A stretch of 64,000 nucleotides of DNA from Pedobacter sp. Leaf194 (lineage in GTDB: Bacteria > Bacteroidota > Bacteroidia > Sphingobacteriales > Sphingobacteriaceae): positions 124,416-188,415 of the forward strand of contig NZ_LMPU01000009.1 of NCBI RefSeq assembly GCF_001423945.1. The letters are read 5' to 3'. Below, piece by piece: positions 44,022 to 51,863 of this stretch; position 1 is the first letter of the stretch; each line of letters begins with the position of its first letter. Under the pieces are notes generated by a model. It ran no database searches. It saw only the letters and a program-made list of their open reading frames with translations, and was not told the origin of the DNA. A program made the translations under genes and the position numbers.

Positions 44022-46771
44022 TCAAATAACCAATCAATATCTTTCCCACGTCCATCCAATCCCGCATTAAAAATTCTCAATTCTTGTTTATCATCAATAA
44101 ACCCTAACACCAAACAAGCGCCTTTACCTAAGGTTAAAGTATGGGTGCCTGCGCCGAATGAGTATGCGTGCACATTTACAGGCGCAAAACCATTTACAAC
44201 CATTGCATTCGAAATTTTAATTTCCGACTGACCATAGTTATTAGCACTCGCATCTATTTCCAGCTGTGGTGGAAGCAATGTTTTATTGTCTTTCTGATTA
44301 AAATAACCAACCAGAAGTTTTACCGGCGTTTTAGTACTAAACTTAATTTCTGTTCCTTTTTTTATCTGGTTTTCTCTTGAAAACTTTAGTCCTTTTAAAC
44401 CAACTAACTGCGCCGCAACTTCCTTAATATACACGGCCGTATCTGCGAAAACCTGCGCATTGTTACCAATAGAATAGGTGTCAATTGCTGGAGATAACAA
44501 TTTTACCTCAGCATTTTTATAAGGGACAATCGCTAAAACGGAAGTTGTTTTCACCGCCTTTAAAGAGTCGATGCTATGTTTAAAGTGGTTAAGCTCCCTG
44601 GTAAACACCGGCATCATTTCTTTCCAATGGATGAAAGTTTTATCTACACCACGCATCGGGATTTTGCGCTGTTTCGTTTGCATGCTGTTTGCGTACAGGT
44701 ACTCGTTTTCAGTTAACTTGCTAAGCGTGCTATAATATTTTAAACTGTTTTCCAGAAAGGGCAAGGCTTTTTCCAAATCAGCAACATCATTAGAATATTT
44801 AAATCTCAAAACCCAAAGCGCAGCTTTCACTTTTTCGGCGTAAGAATTTGCCAGCGCATCATAACAATACATGTCGTTTTTCAGCCTCCTGAATTCGGCA
44901 GTATCCTTTTTTACAAATGCCGTAGCTTCGTTAATTGATGCCACTGCATTTTTACCATGCAATACAACTTCCCTTGCAATTTGTACGGGCGTTTCGCCAA
45001 TGTGCCCTTGTTTTTTCCACTCTTTTTCGGCGTAATCGATTATCATTTCTCCTTCAGGCGCTTCAGATTCATACATCAAGGTGAATAAACCGTAACGAAA
45101 AGGATTGATTAACTGGGTCATCAGCATACCCAAAGTTAGGGTTTGCCTGTTTCCGTCGGTTATTCCGTACCTGCGCAAAAGTTTTGGGGCAATCTCTCCC
45201 GACTCTTCATATGCATTTAAGATTGATTTGCCAGCACTAAGATTTGTGCCGTATTTTTTGGCAAGTTCATTTCCCCAATAGGTAATTTCTCCTGTTCTAT
45301 CACGCTGGCTGTTCCAGGAGTAACGAGCCCATTCCTTATACCATATCCAGTCGCGGTCAATTTGTAGTTCCCTGGTTTTTGTTTTATCGGCCGTGTAAGG
45401 CCAATCCCAATAGCTGGCCTGCGGATACAAGTGCAGACCTTTAGCACCGTAAATTTTGTTCATCGCCTGCACAGATTTCTGGATAAAATCTGCAGAACCA
45501 TACCTAAACGGCTCTAAATTGGCCAAAATGTGGACATTTGAAATATTTACACTTCCTATCGAAGCCAGTTTTCTATTCAGCTCTGCCCATGCGCCCCTTG
45601 GTGCGTAAGTGGTTAGTGCTTCACCGTTAAATTTATTTTCTGTGTAAAGGTTTTTGTAAAGCGGTAAGGCAGCTTTCATCACCGCAGGAGCATCCGTATC
45701 GTGCGCACGTAAAACAATTGGCGGTTCGTTCTTGATGCCAGCGGCTTTTAAACCATCTTTAACACCAGGAATTATCGTTTTTGTAAACCAATCTATATCA
45801 TCTTGTCCTACACCTTCCATTGCTTCACCCAGCGCTACCATTAAGCCAACATTCGGGTACTTTTCTACAAAGGCGGCGATGGATTTCCGGGTATAATCAG
45901 CAATGATTGGGATAATTGGTCGGTTGCGATCCTGTGTTTTAAGTCCGTGTTTATCTGCAAATGGTTTTGGAATGATGATGTTATAAAACATCTGGATCAC
46001 CCAAATCCCCCTTTTATCAGCCTCGGCAGTTAAAAACCTGAAGATTTCTTCGTTTTTCTTAAACGTTGCATCATCGACCTCAACTGCGTAAGGATACTCT
46101 TTTAGTTTAATAAGTGATGAAAAAGGATGACCATTCCACAAATAAAGTGAGTTATAACGGTTCTCGACCATCATATCCAGGTACTTTATCCAAAGTTGCT
46201 TATCGTATAGCCAAGGGAAACTTTCGGGTGTATAGGGATATTCATAAACATCATGACCGGGCAGATAATCTGTTTTTTGCAACCCAATGCATGTTCCCCG
46301 CATTACCATTTCCGGGTGATCAGTCAATTCGATTTTCTCCGGGATTTTGCCGTTTCCCCTAATTCTTTCTACCAGCTCCAGGCAGCCATATAGTGTTCCC
46401 GATGCATCAAAACCAATTACAAAAAGTTTATCATCCGCATAGGAAATTAGAAAACCTTCCTTCCCGGCACTTTGAATACGTTTTTTAAATGCTTCAGGTA
46501 TGCTTTTTGAAATTTCACGATCCTGGAATTGACCAATAATTATGGAACCCTTTTTAGTGGCAAGCGCCGAATTCGCATTGATTTTCTTTAACGAAGTTTG
46601 GTAGCCAATTTTTTTTAATTCTGCTAAAACCTTCTCTACACCAAAGCCAACACGCAAATTGCCGGTAGCAGAAACTAATATTGATTTTTCCTTTTCAATA
46701 TGGCTTGTTGTTGCAAAAGATACCAGTGGAAACAGTAAAATAAAGAAGATTGAAATCAGATGGTTTCTCAT
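44018..46771 (-). CDS. Candidate GH138 alpha-D-galacturonidase (GH20b/67N-type N-domain plus TIM barrel)
   Basis: A 917-residue secreted protein. Residues about 30-150 form the alpha/beta domain that precedes GH20, GH67 and GH84 barrels (GSIIIGQF, EGFLISYADDKLFVIGFDASGTLYGCLELVER). The barrel follows (MVMRGTCIGLQ, YNSLYLWNGHPF, VGLMVALGEAMEG with Glu316, FNGEALTTYAPRG with Glu383), then a long helical region and a C-terminal beta domain. Similar proteins are annotated alpha-galacturonidase; GH138 removes galacturonic acid from rhamnogalacturonan II chain A. It is first gene of the five-gene operon. The fold is probable, the family plausible. Confidence 0.6.
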   Translation of the reverse strand: MRNHLISIFFILLFPLVSFATTSHIEKEKSILVSATGNLRVGFGVEKVLAELKKIGYQTSLKKINANSALATKKGSIIIGQFQDREISKSIPEAFKKRIQSAGKEGFLISYADDKLFVIGFDASGTLYGCLELVERIRGNGKIPEKIELTDHPEMVMRGTCIGLQKTDYLPGHDVYEYPYTPESFPWLYDKQLWIKYLDMMVENRYNSLYLWNGHPFSSLIKLKEYPYAVEVDDATFKKNEEIFRFLTAEADKRGIWVIQMFYNIIIPKPFADKHGLKTQDRNRPIIPIIADYTRKSIAAFVEKYPNVGLMVALGEAMEGVGQDDIDWFTKTIIPGVKDGLKAAGIKNEPPIVLRAHDTDAPAVMKAALPLYKNLYTENKFNGEALTTYAPRGAWAELNRKLASIGSVNISNVHILANLEPFRYGSADFIQKSVQAMNKIYGAKGLHLYPQASYWDWPYTADKTKTRELQIDRDWIWYKEWARYSWNSQRDRTGEITYWGNELAKKYGTNLSAGKSILNAYEESGEIAPKLLRRYGITDGNRQTLTLGMLMTQLINPFRYGLFTLMYESEAPEGEMIIDYAEKEWKKQGHIGETPVQIAREVVLHGKNAVASINEATAFVKKDTAEFRRLKNDMYCYDALANSYAEKVKAALWVLRFKYSNDVADLEKALPFLENSLKYYSTLSKLTENEYLYANSMQTKQRKIPMRGVDKTFIHWKEMMPVFTRELNHFKHSIDSLKAVKTTSVLAIVPYKNAEVKLLSPAIDTYSIGNNAQVFADTAVYIKEVAAQLVGLKGLKFSRENQIKKGTEIKFSTKTPVKLLVGYFNQKDNKTLLPPQLEIDASANNYGQSEIKISNAMVVNGFAPVNVHAYSFGAGTHTLTLGKGACLVLGFIDDKQELRIFNAGLDGRGKDIDWLFE

Positions 46772-46789
46772 TCGATCGGTGCTAAAGAC

Positions 46790-46808
46790 AAACCTTTTTG
46801 AAAGGTTT
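46790..46808 (-). other. Leader hairpin of the GH138-like operon
   Basis: AAACCTTT and AAAGGTTT form a perfect 8-bp stem with a 3-base loop, 19 bp ahead of the start codon, no T-tract. It could affect translation start or message stability. Confidence 0.5.
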
Positions 46809-46825
46809 TAGGACTACATTTGGTT

Positions 46826-46863
46826 AAAATATTATTTAAATATAAAAATATTATTCAAATATA
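46826..46863. repeat. Tandem 19-bp direct repeat, candidate operator
   Basis: Two adjacent copies, AAAATATTATTTAAATATA (46826-46844) and AAAATATTATTCAAATATA (46845-46863), differ at one base. Direct repeats of this size are typical of AraC-family sites. They touch the TAACCAAAT element and sit between divergent genes. Confidence 0.6.
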
Positions 46864-47106
46864 AGTAATATCGCAGATTGGTTTTGTAAAATTCCTGCAA
46901 GGTAGAATCGGTTATAAGCCAATTCGGGTTGATGCAGCATCAGCCAGAATTCGCCGAAAAGTTAAGGTTTTTTGGAACCAATAATCGTTTTATTTGCACC
47001 CGGAGCTTTGAATAAGCAGCTGAATGAATATATTTAGCCACATTTATTTATCTGCTTACTCCTATTGTTTAAGAATAATATTTAATTTAAACCATTATTA
47101 TAGAAT

Positions 47107-47871
47107 ATGTTTTCACTAAAAAATAAACGAGCAGTAGTTACAGGAGGCGGAAGCGGGATTGGAAAAGCAATTGCAACCATTCTTGCGAGGCAAGGTGCCG
47201 AAGTACATGTAATTGAATTAGGCGCCGAACAGGCCGAAACTACTTTAACGGAAATTGAAAGTTTAGGTGGTAAAGCGATCAGTTATGCCTGTGATGTGGC
47301 CGACCATGATGCGGTTAAACAGGTTTTTGAAAAAATTGGCAATATTGATATACTGGTTAACAATGCTGGGATTGCGCATATTGGCAAGGCAGACACCACG
47401 GAAGAATCAGATTTTGATCGTGTAATGCGTGTAAATGTCAAAGGTGTTTATAACTGTCTGTATGCGGCCATCCCGAAATTGCGGTTATCAGGTGGCGGCG
47501 TTATCATTAACATGGCTTCAATTGCATCGTTAATTGGTTTACCAGATCGCTTTGTTTACAGTGCTGCCAAAGGCGCCGTGAAAGCGATGACAATGAGTGT
47601 TGCAAAAGACTATATCGGTGAAAACATCAGGTGTAACTCCATATCGCCAGCCAGGGTACATACCCCTTTTGTTGATGGATTTCTCCAAAAAAACTATCCT
47701 GACAACATTCCGGAAATGTTTGAAAAGCTTTCTAAAACTCAGCCAATAGGCAGAATGGCAAAACCCGAAGAAGTTGGCGCACTCGCTCTGTATCTGTGTA
47801 GCGATGAAGCTTCATTTATAACAGGCTGCGACTACCCTATTGATGGCGGTTTTACTACTTTAAACAACTAA
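47107..47871 (+). CDS. SDR oxidoreductase, probable 2-keto-3-deoxy-L-fuconate/rhamnonate dehydrogenase
   Basis: A 254-residue short-chain dehydrogenase: TGGGSGIG cofactor motif (12-19), NNAG, catalytic Ser in NMASIAS and YSAAK, and CDYPIDGGF near the end. The NSISPARVHTPFVDGFL stretch is typical of the enzymes that oxidise C4 of 2-keto-3-deoxy-6-deoxyhexonates. It is followed by the FAH, mutarotase and lactonase genes in a tight operon, which supports the role. L-fucose and L-rhamnose routes cannot be separated from sequence alone. Confidence 0.85.
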   Translation: MFSLKNKRAVVTGGGSGIGKAIATILARQGAEVHVIELGAEQAETTLTEIESLGGKAISYACDVADHDAVKQVFEKIGNIDILVNNAGIAHIGKADTTEESDFDRVMRVNVKGVYNCLYAAIPKLRLSGGGVIINMASIASLIGLPDRFVYSAAKGAVKAMTMSVAKDYIGENIRCNSISPARVHTPFVDGFLQKNYPDNIPEMFEKLSKTQPIGRMAKPEEVGALALYLCSDEASFITGCDYPIDGGFTTLNN

Positions 47872-47897
47872 TACAAGGAAAAAATAAATAAGTTAAA

Positions 47898-48752
47898 ATG
47901 AAATTAATACGATTTGGTGAAGTAGGTTTTGAAAAACCAGGTGTAATCATAGAAGATAAATACTACGATGTTTCATCGCTGGTTGGAGATTATAACGAAG
48001 AGTTTTTTGCCGGTGATGCGCTTGAAAAATTAGCTTCAGAGATTAAGACAGCGAGTTTGCCTGAAATAGATAAAAGTGTTCGTTTGGGTGCTGCGCTTGC
48101 ACGCCCCTCCAAAATAATTTGCGTTGGCCTAAATTACAAAGACCACGCTGCCGAAACCAATGCGCCTATCCCTTCAGAACCGATTTTGTTTTTTAAAGCA
48201 ACTTCGGCGATAGTTGGCCCAAATGATGATTTAATTATTCCAAAAAACAGTTCAAAAACGGATTGGGAAGTGGAACTTGCCATCGTAATCGGAAAAAAGG
48301 CGAGCTATGTAAGTGAAGAAAATGCGCTACAACATGTTGCAGGTTATGTTTTACACAACGATTATAGCGAGCGTGAGTTTCAGCTGGAAAGAAACGGGCA
48401 ATGGGTTAAAGGAAAAAGCTGCGATACTTTTGCGCCAATCGGGCCATTTATTGCAACGCCCGATGAGCTTAATGATGTGCACAACCTTCGGCTGTGGTTA
48501 ACCGTTAATGGGAAAACTTTGCAAGATGGCAATACATCGAACTTAATTTTTAACGTGCCTTTTATGATATCCTACATCAGCCAGTTTATGACGCTTTTAC
48601 CTGGAGATGTTATTACTACCGGCACACCTGCGGGCGTTGGTTTAGGACAAAAGCCAGAGCCATGGTACTTAAAAGAAGGCGATGTTGTGGAACTGGGCAT
48701 TGACGGTTTAGGAAGTAGTAAACAGGTGGTTAAAGCCTACAGCGAAAAATAA
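47898..48752 (+). CDS. FAH-family 2,4-diketo-3-deoxy-L-fuconate (or rhamnonate) hydrolase
   Basis: A 284-residue fumarylacetoacetase-like protein: KIICVGLNYKDHAAET, metal-binding acids in DWEVELAIVIG and NDYSERE, KGKSCDTFAPIGP and ITTGTPAGVGLG. In the known oxidative pathway this enzyme splits the diketo acid into pyruvate and L-lactate. It lies 26 bp after the SDR gene. Confidence 0.85.
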   Translation: MKLIRFGEVGFEKPGVIIEDKYYDVSSLVGDYNEEFFAGDALEKLASEIKTASLPEIDKSVRLGAALARPSKIICVGLNYKDHAAETNAPIPSEPILFFKATSAIVGPNDDLIIPKNSSKTDWEVELAIVIGKKASYVSEENALQHVAGYVLHNDYSEREFQLERNGQWVKGKSCDTFAPIGPFIATPDELNDVHNLRLWLTVNGKTLQDGNTSNLIFNVPFMISYISQFMTLLPGDVITTGTPAGVGLGQKPEPWYLKEGDVVELGIDGLGSSKQVVKAYSEK

Positions 48753-48754
48753 AA

Positions 48755-49087
48755 ATGGAAAGACATTGCTTTACGCTCGATTTAATTGATGATGAAGAAC
48801 TGATTCAGGCTTATAAAGAATACCACCGAAGCGTTTGGCCGGAAATTAAAAACAGCATTACTTCGGCAGGCGTAAAGGAGTTGGAAATTTATCTATTCGG
48901 TACTCGTTTATTTATGATAATGGACGTAGACAGTTCGTTTTCTTTCGAGGCGAAAGCAAAGTCGGACCTGGAAAATGAAAAAGTTCAGGAATGGGAAAAG
49001 CTAATGTGGACCTATCAAAAAGCATTACCTGGAGCCAAGCTTGGCGAGAAATGGATGCTTATGGAAAATATTTTTAAGCTAGATTGA
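48755..49087 (+). CDS. L-rhamnose/L-fucose mutarotase (RhaM family)
   Basis: A 110-residue protein with the RhaM/DUF718 pattern (HCFTLDLIDDEELIQAYKEYHRSVWPEI, LEIYLFGTRLFMIMDV, EWEKLMWTYQKALPGA, WMLMENIFKL). It speeds anomer interconversion before oxidation or isomerisation. It starts 2 bp after the FAH stop and overlaps the TTG-start form of the next gene. Confidence 0.9.
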   Translation: MERHCFTLDLIDDEELIQAYKEYHRSVWPEIKNSITSAGVKELEIYLFGTRLFMIMDVDSSFSFEAKAKSDLENEKVQEWEKLMWTYQKALPGAKLGEKWMLMENIFKLD

Positions 49088-49092
49088 AAGGT

Positions 49093-49914
49093 ATGATAGA
49101 TACGCATGTACATTTTTGGAACTTTGACCCGGTAAAAGATTCCTGGATTACGGAAGAAATGAGTGTGATCAGGAAAGATTTTAAGCCCGAAAATTTAACC
49201 GAAACCTATCGCGAACTGCAAATTACCGGCTGCGTGGCTGTTCAAGCCAGTCAGTCTGAATCCGAAAATGATTTCCTGTTAACACTAGCCGATAAGAATG
49301 AAATTATAAAAGGAATTGTTGGCTGGGTTGATTTAAAAAGTAAAGACTTAGAAGAACGTTTACAATATTGGTCAGCTTTTAAGAAAATTAAAGGTTGGAG
49401 ACATGTTTTACAAGCTGAAAATTCAGACTTTATCCTATCTGACGATTTTGCCCGGGGAATAAAAACCTTAAAAAAATACAATTATACTTACGATCTGTTG
49501 TGTTACCATAATCAACTTGCCGACATAATTAAACTTGTTGATAAGGTAGCTGACCAACCATACGTTTTAGATCATTGCGGTAAACCGGATGTTAAAAGTC
49601 AGGATTTAGAAGTTTGGAGTGAGCATATAAAGCTTTTAGCGCAAAACCCAAATGTTTATTGCAAACTTTCTGCATTGCTGGTAGAAGCAGATTGGAAAAA
49701 CTGGAAGGAAATAGAAATTTTTAATTGTTTCGATGTAATATTTGAACATTTCGGAACCAATCGTGTAATGTACGGAAGCGATTGGCCTGTCGTATTATTA
49801 AGCAGGCCTTATGCCGATTGGTACAACTTAGTGATAAAATATGCTTCTAAATTCAGTATTCAGGAACGCGAAAACCTGTTCCTGAATACTGCTTCTTCCT
49901 TCTACAGCTTATAA
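49093..49914 (+). CDS. Amidohydrolase-2 family lactonase, probable L-fuconolactonase/rhamnonolactonase
   Basis: A TIM-barrel metal hydrolase (273 residues) with the family start MIDTHVHFWNF, VDHCGKP-like VLDHCGKPDV and YGSDWPV. It opens the sugar lactone to the aldonate. A TTG at 49084 would overlap the previous gene by 4 bp and add three residues; the ATG at 49093 is preferred because the family normally begins with MIDxH. The first dehydrogenase and the dehydratase of the pathway are not in this window. Confidence 0.85.
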   Translation: MIDTHVHFWNFDPVKDSWITEEMSVIRKDFKPENLTETYRELQITGCVAVQASQSESENDFLLTLADKNEIIKGIVGWVDLKSKDLEERLQYWSAFKKIKGWRHVLQAENSDFILSDDFARGIKTLKKYNYTYDLLCYHNQLADIIKLVDKVADQPYVLDHCGKPDVKSQDLEVWSEHIKLLAQNPNVYCKLSALLVEADWKNWKEIEIFNCFDVIFEHFGTNRVMYGSDWPVVLLSRPYADWYNLVIKYASKFSIQERENLFLNTASSFYSL

Positions 49915-49918
49915 AAAA

Positions 49919-51070
49919 CTATTTCAAGAATTTGTAAGTAGTGCTGGTTTTATAGGTTTCGCCAGGTTTTAGCACCGTTGAGGCAAAATTTGGGTGGTTC
50001 GGGGCATCAGGAAAATGCTGTGTCTCCAAACAAAAAGCAGACCGGTGAGGGTAAGATTTACCACCTTTTCCGTCTTTGTCTGCACCAGTTAAAAAGTTTC
50101 CGCTGTAAAACTGCAAGGCCGGCTCAGTGGTATAAACCTCCATCGAAATACCGGTTACGTTACTTTTTACAATAGCTATCGCTTTCTTGTAGTCATGTTT
50201 ATTCAATGCAAAATTGTGGTCGTATCCTTTGCCAAAAACAAGTTGCCCATCTTTCTGCTCAATATCTTTTCCAATCGTTTTCGCCTTGTTAAAATCAAAC
50301 GCGGTGCCGGCTACCTGCTGCAATTTGCCGGTCGGAATCAAGGTAGAATCAACCGGAGTGTAAGCATTTGCATCTATAAACAACTCGTGATCCAAAATCG
50401 TTGGGTTTCCTTCACCATTTAAATTGAAGTAAGCATGATTAGTTAAATTCACAATTGTCGTTTTATCAGTTGTTGCAGAATAGTCTATTTTTAATTCGTT
50501 ATCATCTGTTAATGTGTAGGTTACAGTAACATCCAATTTCCCGGGGTAGCCTGCTTCACCATCTTTTGAAGAATATTTTAACTCCAGTTTAGTTGTATCT
50601 GTTTGTTTAGCATCCCAAACTTTTGAGAAAAAACCATCCGTTCCACCGTGTAATGTATTCACGCCATCATTTAGCTGCAGCTGATAATCTTTTCCTTCCA
50701 AACTAAACTTTCCCTTTGCAATTCGGTTTCCGTAACGCCCGATTAACGCTCCAAAAAACGGCTCGCCTTTTTTTCGGTACGAAACAATACTATCATAGCC
50801 CAATACCACATCGGTTAACTTATTATTCTTATCCGGCACTAAAAGGGAAACAATTCTTCCCCCATAATTTGTAATAGAAACTGAAGAGCCTTGTTTGTTT
50901 TTTAGCGTGTACAGGGAAACCGCTTTGCCATCAATGGTAGCACTATAACTGGTCGAATCTGTTTTCGCTGCATTGGATGATTGTTTTTCGGGCTTCGGAT
51001 TACAAGAAAAAATTAAAGTTGAAACGCATAAAGTCGCAATGGAAACTGCAGATAGAATATTCTTTTTCAT
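49919..51070 (-). CDS. Aldose 1-epimerase, lipoprotein
   Basis: A 383-residue GalM-like enzyme with a lipobox (IFSC, Cys23), so it works outside the cytoplasm. Signatures: NYGGRIVSLLVPD, GRYGNRIAKG, NTLHGG, catalytic His in NHAYFNL and Glu in CLETQHFPDAPNHP. It mutarotates released aldoses such as galactose or arabinose. It converges with the deoxysugar operon (4 bp between stops). A TTAACCAAATTATAA element is just ahead of its start. Confidence 0.92.
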   Translation of the reverse strand: MKKNILSAVSIATLCVSTLIFSCNPKPEKQSSNAAKTDSTSYSATIDGKAVSLYTLKNKQGSSVSITNYGGRIVSLLVPDKNNKLTDVVLGYDSIVSYRKKGEPFFGALIGRYGNRIAKGKFSLEGKDYQLQLNDGVNTLHGGTDGFFSKVWDAKQTDTTKLELKYSSKDGEAGYPGKLDVTVTYTLTDDNELKIDYSATTDKTTIVNLTNHAYFNLNGEGNPTILDHELFIDANAYTPVDSTLIPTGKLQQVAGTAFDFNKAKTIGKDIEQKDGQLVFGKGYDHNFALNKHDYKKAIAIVKSNVTGISMEVYTTEPALQFYSGNFLTGADKDGKGGKSYPHRSAFCLETQHFPDAPNHPNFASTVLKPGETYKTSTTYKFLK

Positions 51071-51075
51071 AAAGA

Positions 51076-51129
51076 TTATAATTTGGTTAAGGCTAAAGTA
51101 ATAAAATAATTAACGTTATTATAACGATT
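51076..51129. promoter_or_regulatory. Regulatory region between galM and the HAD/NUDIX pair
   Basis: Two signals are visible: TTATAATTTGGTTAA (51076-51090; minus-strand TTAACCAAATTATAA) close to the galM start, and AACGTTATTATAACGATT (51112-51129), with two AACG units 11 bp apart in an AT-rich dyad. The latter is a candidate operator for the NUDIX-type regulator. Confidence 0.45.
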
Positions 51130-51189
51130 ATATTTAATATTGTTCAACGTTTTAACAACAAAAAATATAATCTACTTTAGCACTTTACT

Positions 51190-51861
51190 ATGCAAGTTTT
51201 AGATTTTAAGCCCAAAGCCTTTATATTCGATTTAAACGGAACCATGATTAATGATATGGACTACCATACGTTGGCCTGGCATTCCATCATCAATGAAGAC
51301 CTTGGCGAAAATTATTCATTTGAGTTTGTTAAAAAAGAAATGTATGGTAAAAACCATGAAGTTTTAGAACGCATTTTCGCAAAAAACAGATTCACGACTG
51401 AGGAAATAAACAGCCTCTCAAAAGATAAGGAAAAGCGCTATCAAGAGGCGTATTTCCCTAAGCTTGCTTTAATAGACGGACTTGACGGGTTTTTGAAAAA
51501 TGCCGAAGAAAGCGGCATTTCAATGGCAATAGGCTCTGCAGCAATAGGATTTAATATAGATTTTGTACTTGATGGTTTAAACATCCGTAACCATTTCAAT
51601 GCAATTATTAGTGCTGATGATGTGCTGGTAAGCAAGCCAGACCCTGAAACTTTCTTAAAAGCAGCAGCTGCATTAAACGTAAATCCTGCTGACTGTTTAG
51701 TTTTTGAAGATGCGCCAAAAGGTGTTGAATCTGCGCTAAATGCAGGCATGAAGTGCATCGTAATAAAAACCACACATGGTGTCGGCGAATTTGATGCATA
51801 CCCAAATATTTTGGAATTTATTGATAACTTCAACGATCCGATTTTGAAAACGCTTTTATAA
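51190..51861 (+). CDS. HAD superfamily phosphatase/beta-phosphoglucomutase-like protein
   Basis: A 223-residue HAD subfamily I protein. Motif I is FDLNGTMI (Asp14, Asn16): the second aspartate of DxDGT, the general acid/base in beta-phosphoglucomutase, is Asn. The other motifs are intact (IGSAA, SKPDPETF, VFEDAPKGVESA). The substitution suggests slow or altered catalysis, or a subfamily variant. It precedes the NUDIX-type gene by 2 bp, so the two are probably co-transcribed. Confidence 0.85.
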   Translation: MQVLDFKPKAFIFDLNGTMINDMDYHTLAWHSIINEDLGENYSFEFVKKEMYGKNHEVLERIFAKNRFTTEEINSLSKDKEKRYQEAYFPKLALIDGLDGFLKNAEESGISMAIGSAAIGFNIDFVLDGLNIRNHFNAIISADDVLVSKPDPETFLKAAAALNVNPADCLVFEDAPKGVESALNAGMKCIVIKTTHGVGEFDAYPNILEFIDNFNDPILKTLL

Positions 51862-51863
51862 AA

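Larger units (their letters stand above)
46772..47106. other. Divergent promoter region between the GH138-like operon and the deoxysugar operon
   Basis: A 335-bp gene-free, very AT-rich region. It contains a hairpin (46790-46808), a TAACCAAAT element (46817-46826) and two tandem 19-bp repeats (46826-46863), all nearer the minus-strand operon. The right part (46990-47106) presumably holds the plus-strand promoter; no clear -7/-33 pair stands out. Confidence 0.65.

Noticed and set aside
49084..49092. TTG start for the lactonase gene
   Set aside because: It would give a 4-bp overlap, but the ATG three codons later matches the family start MIDxH.
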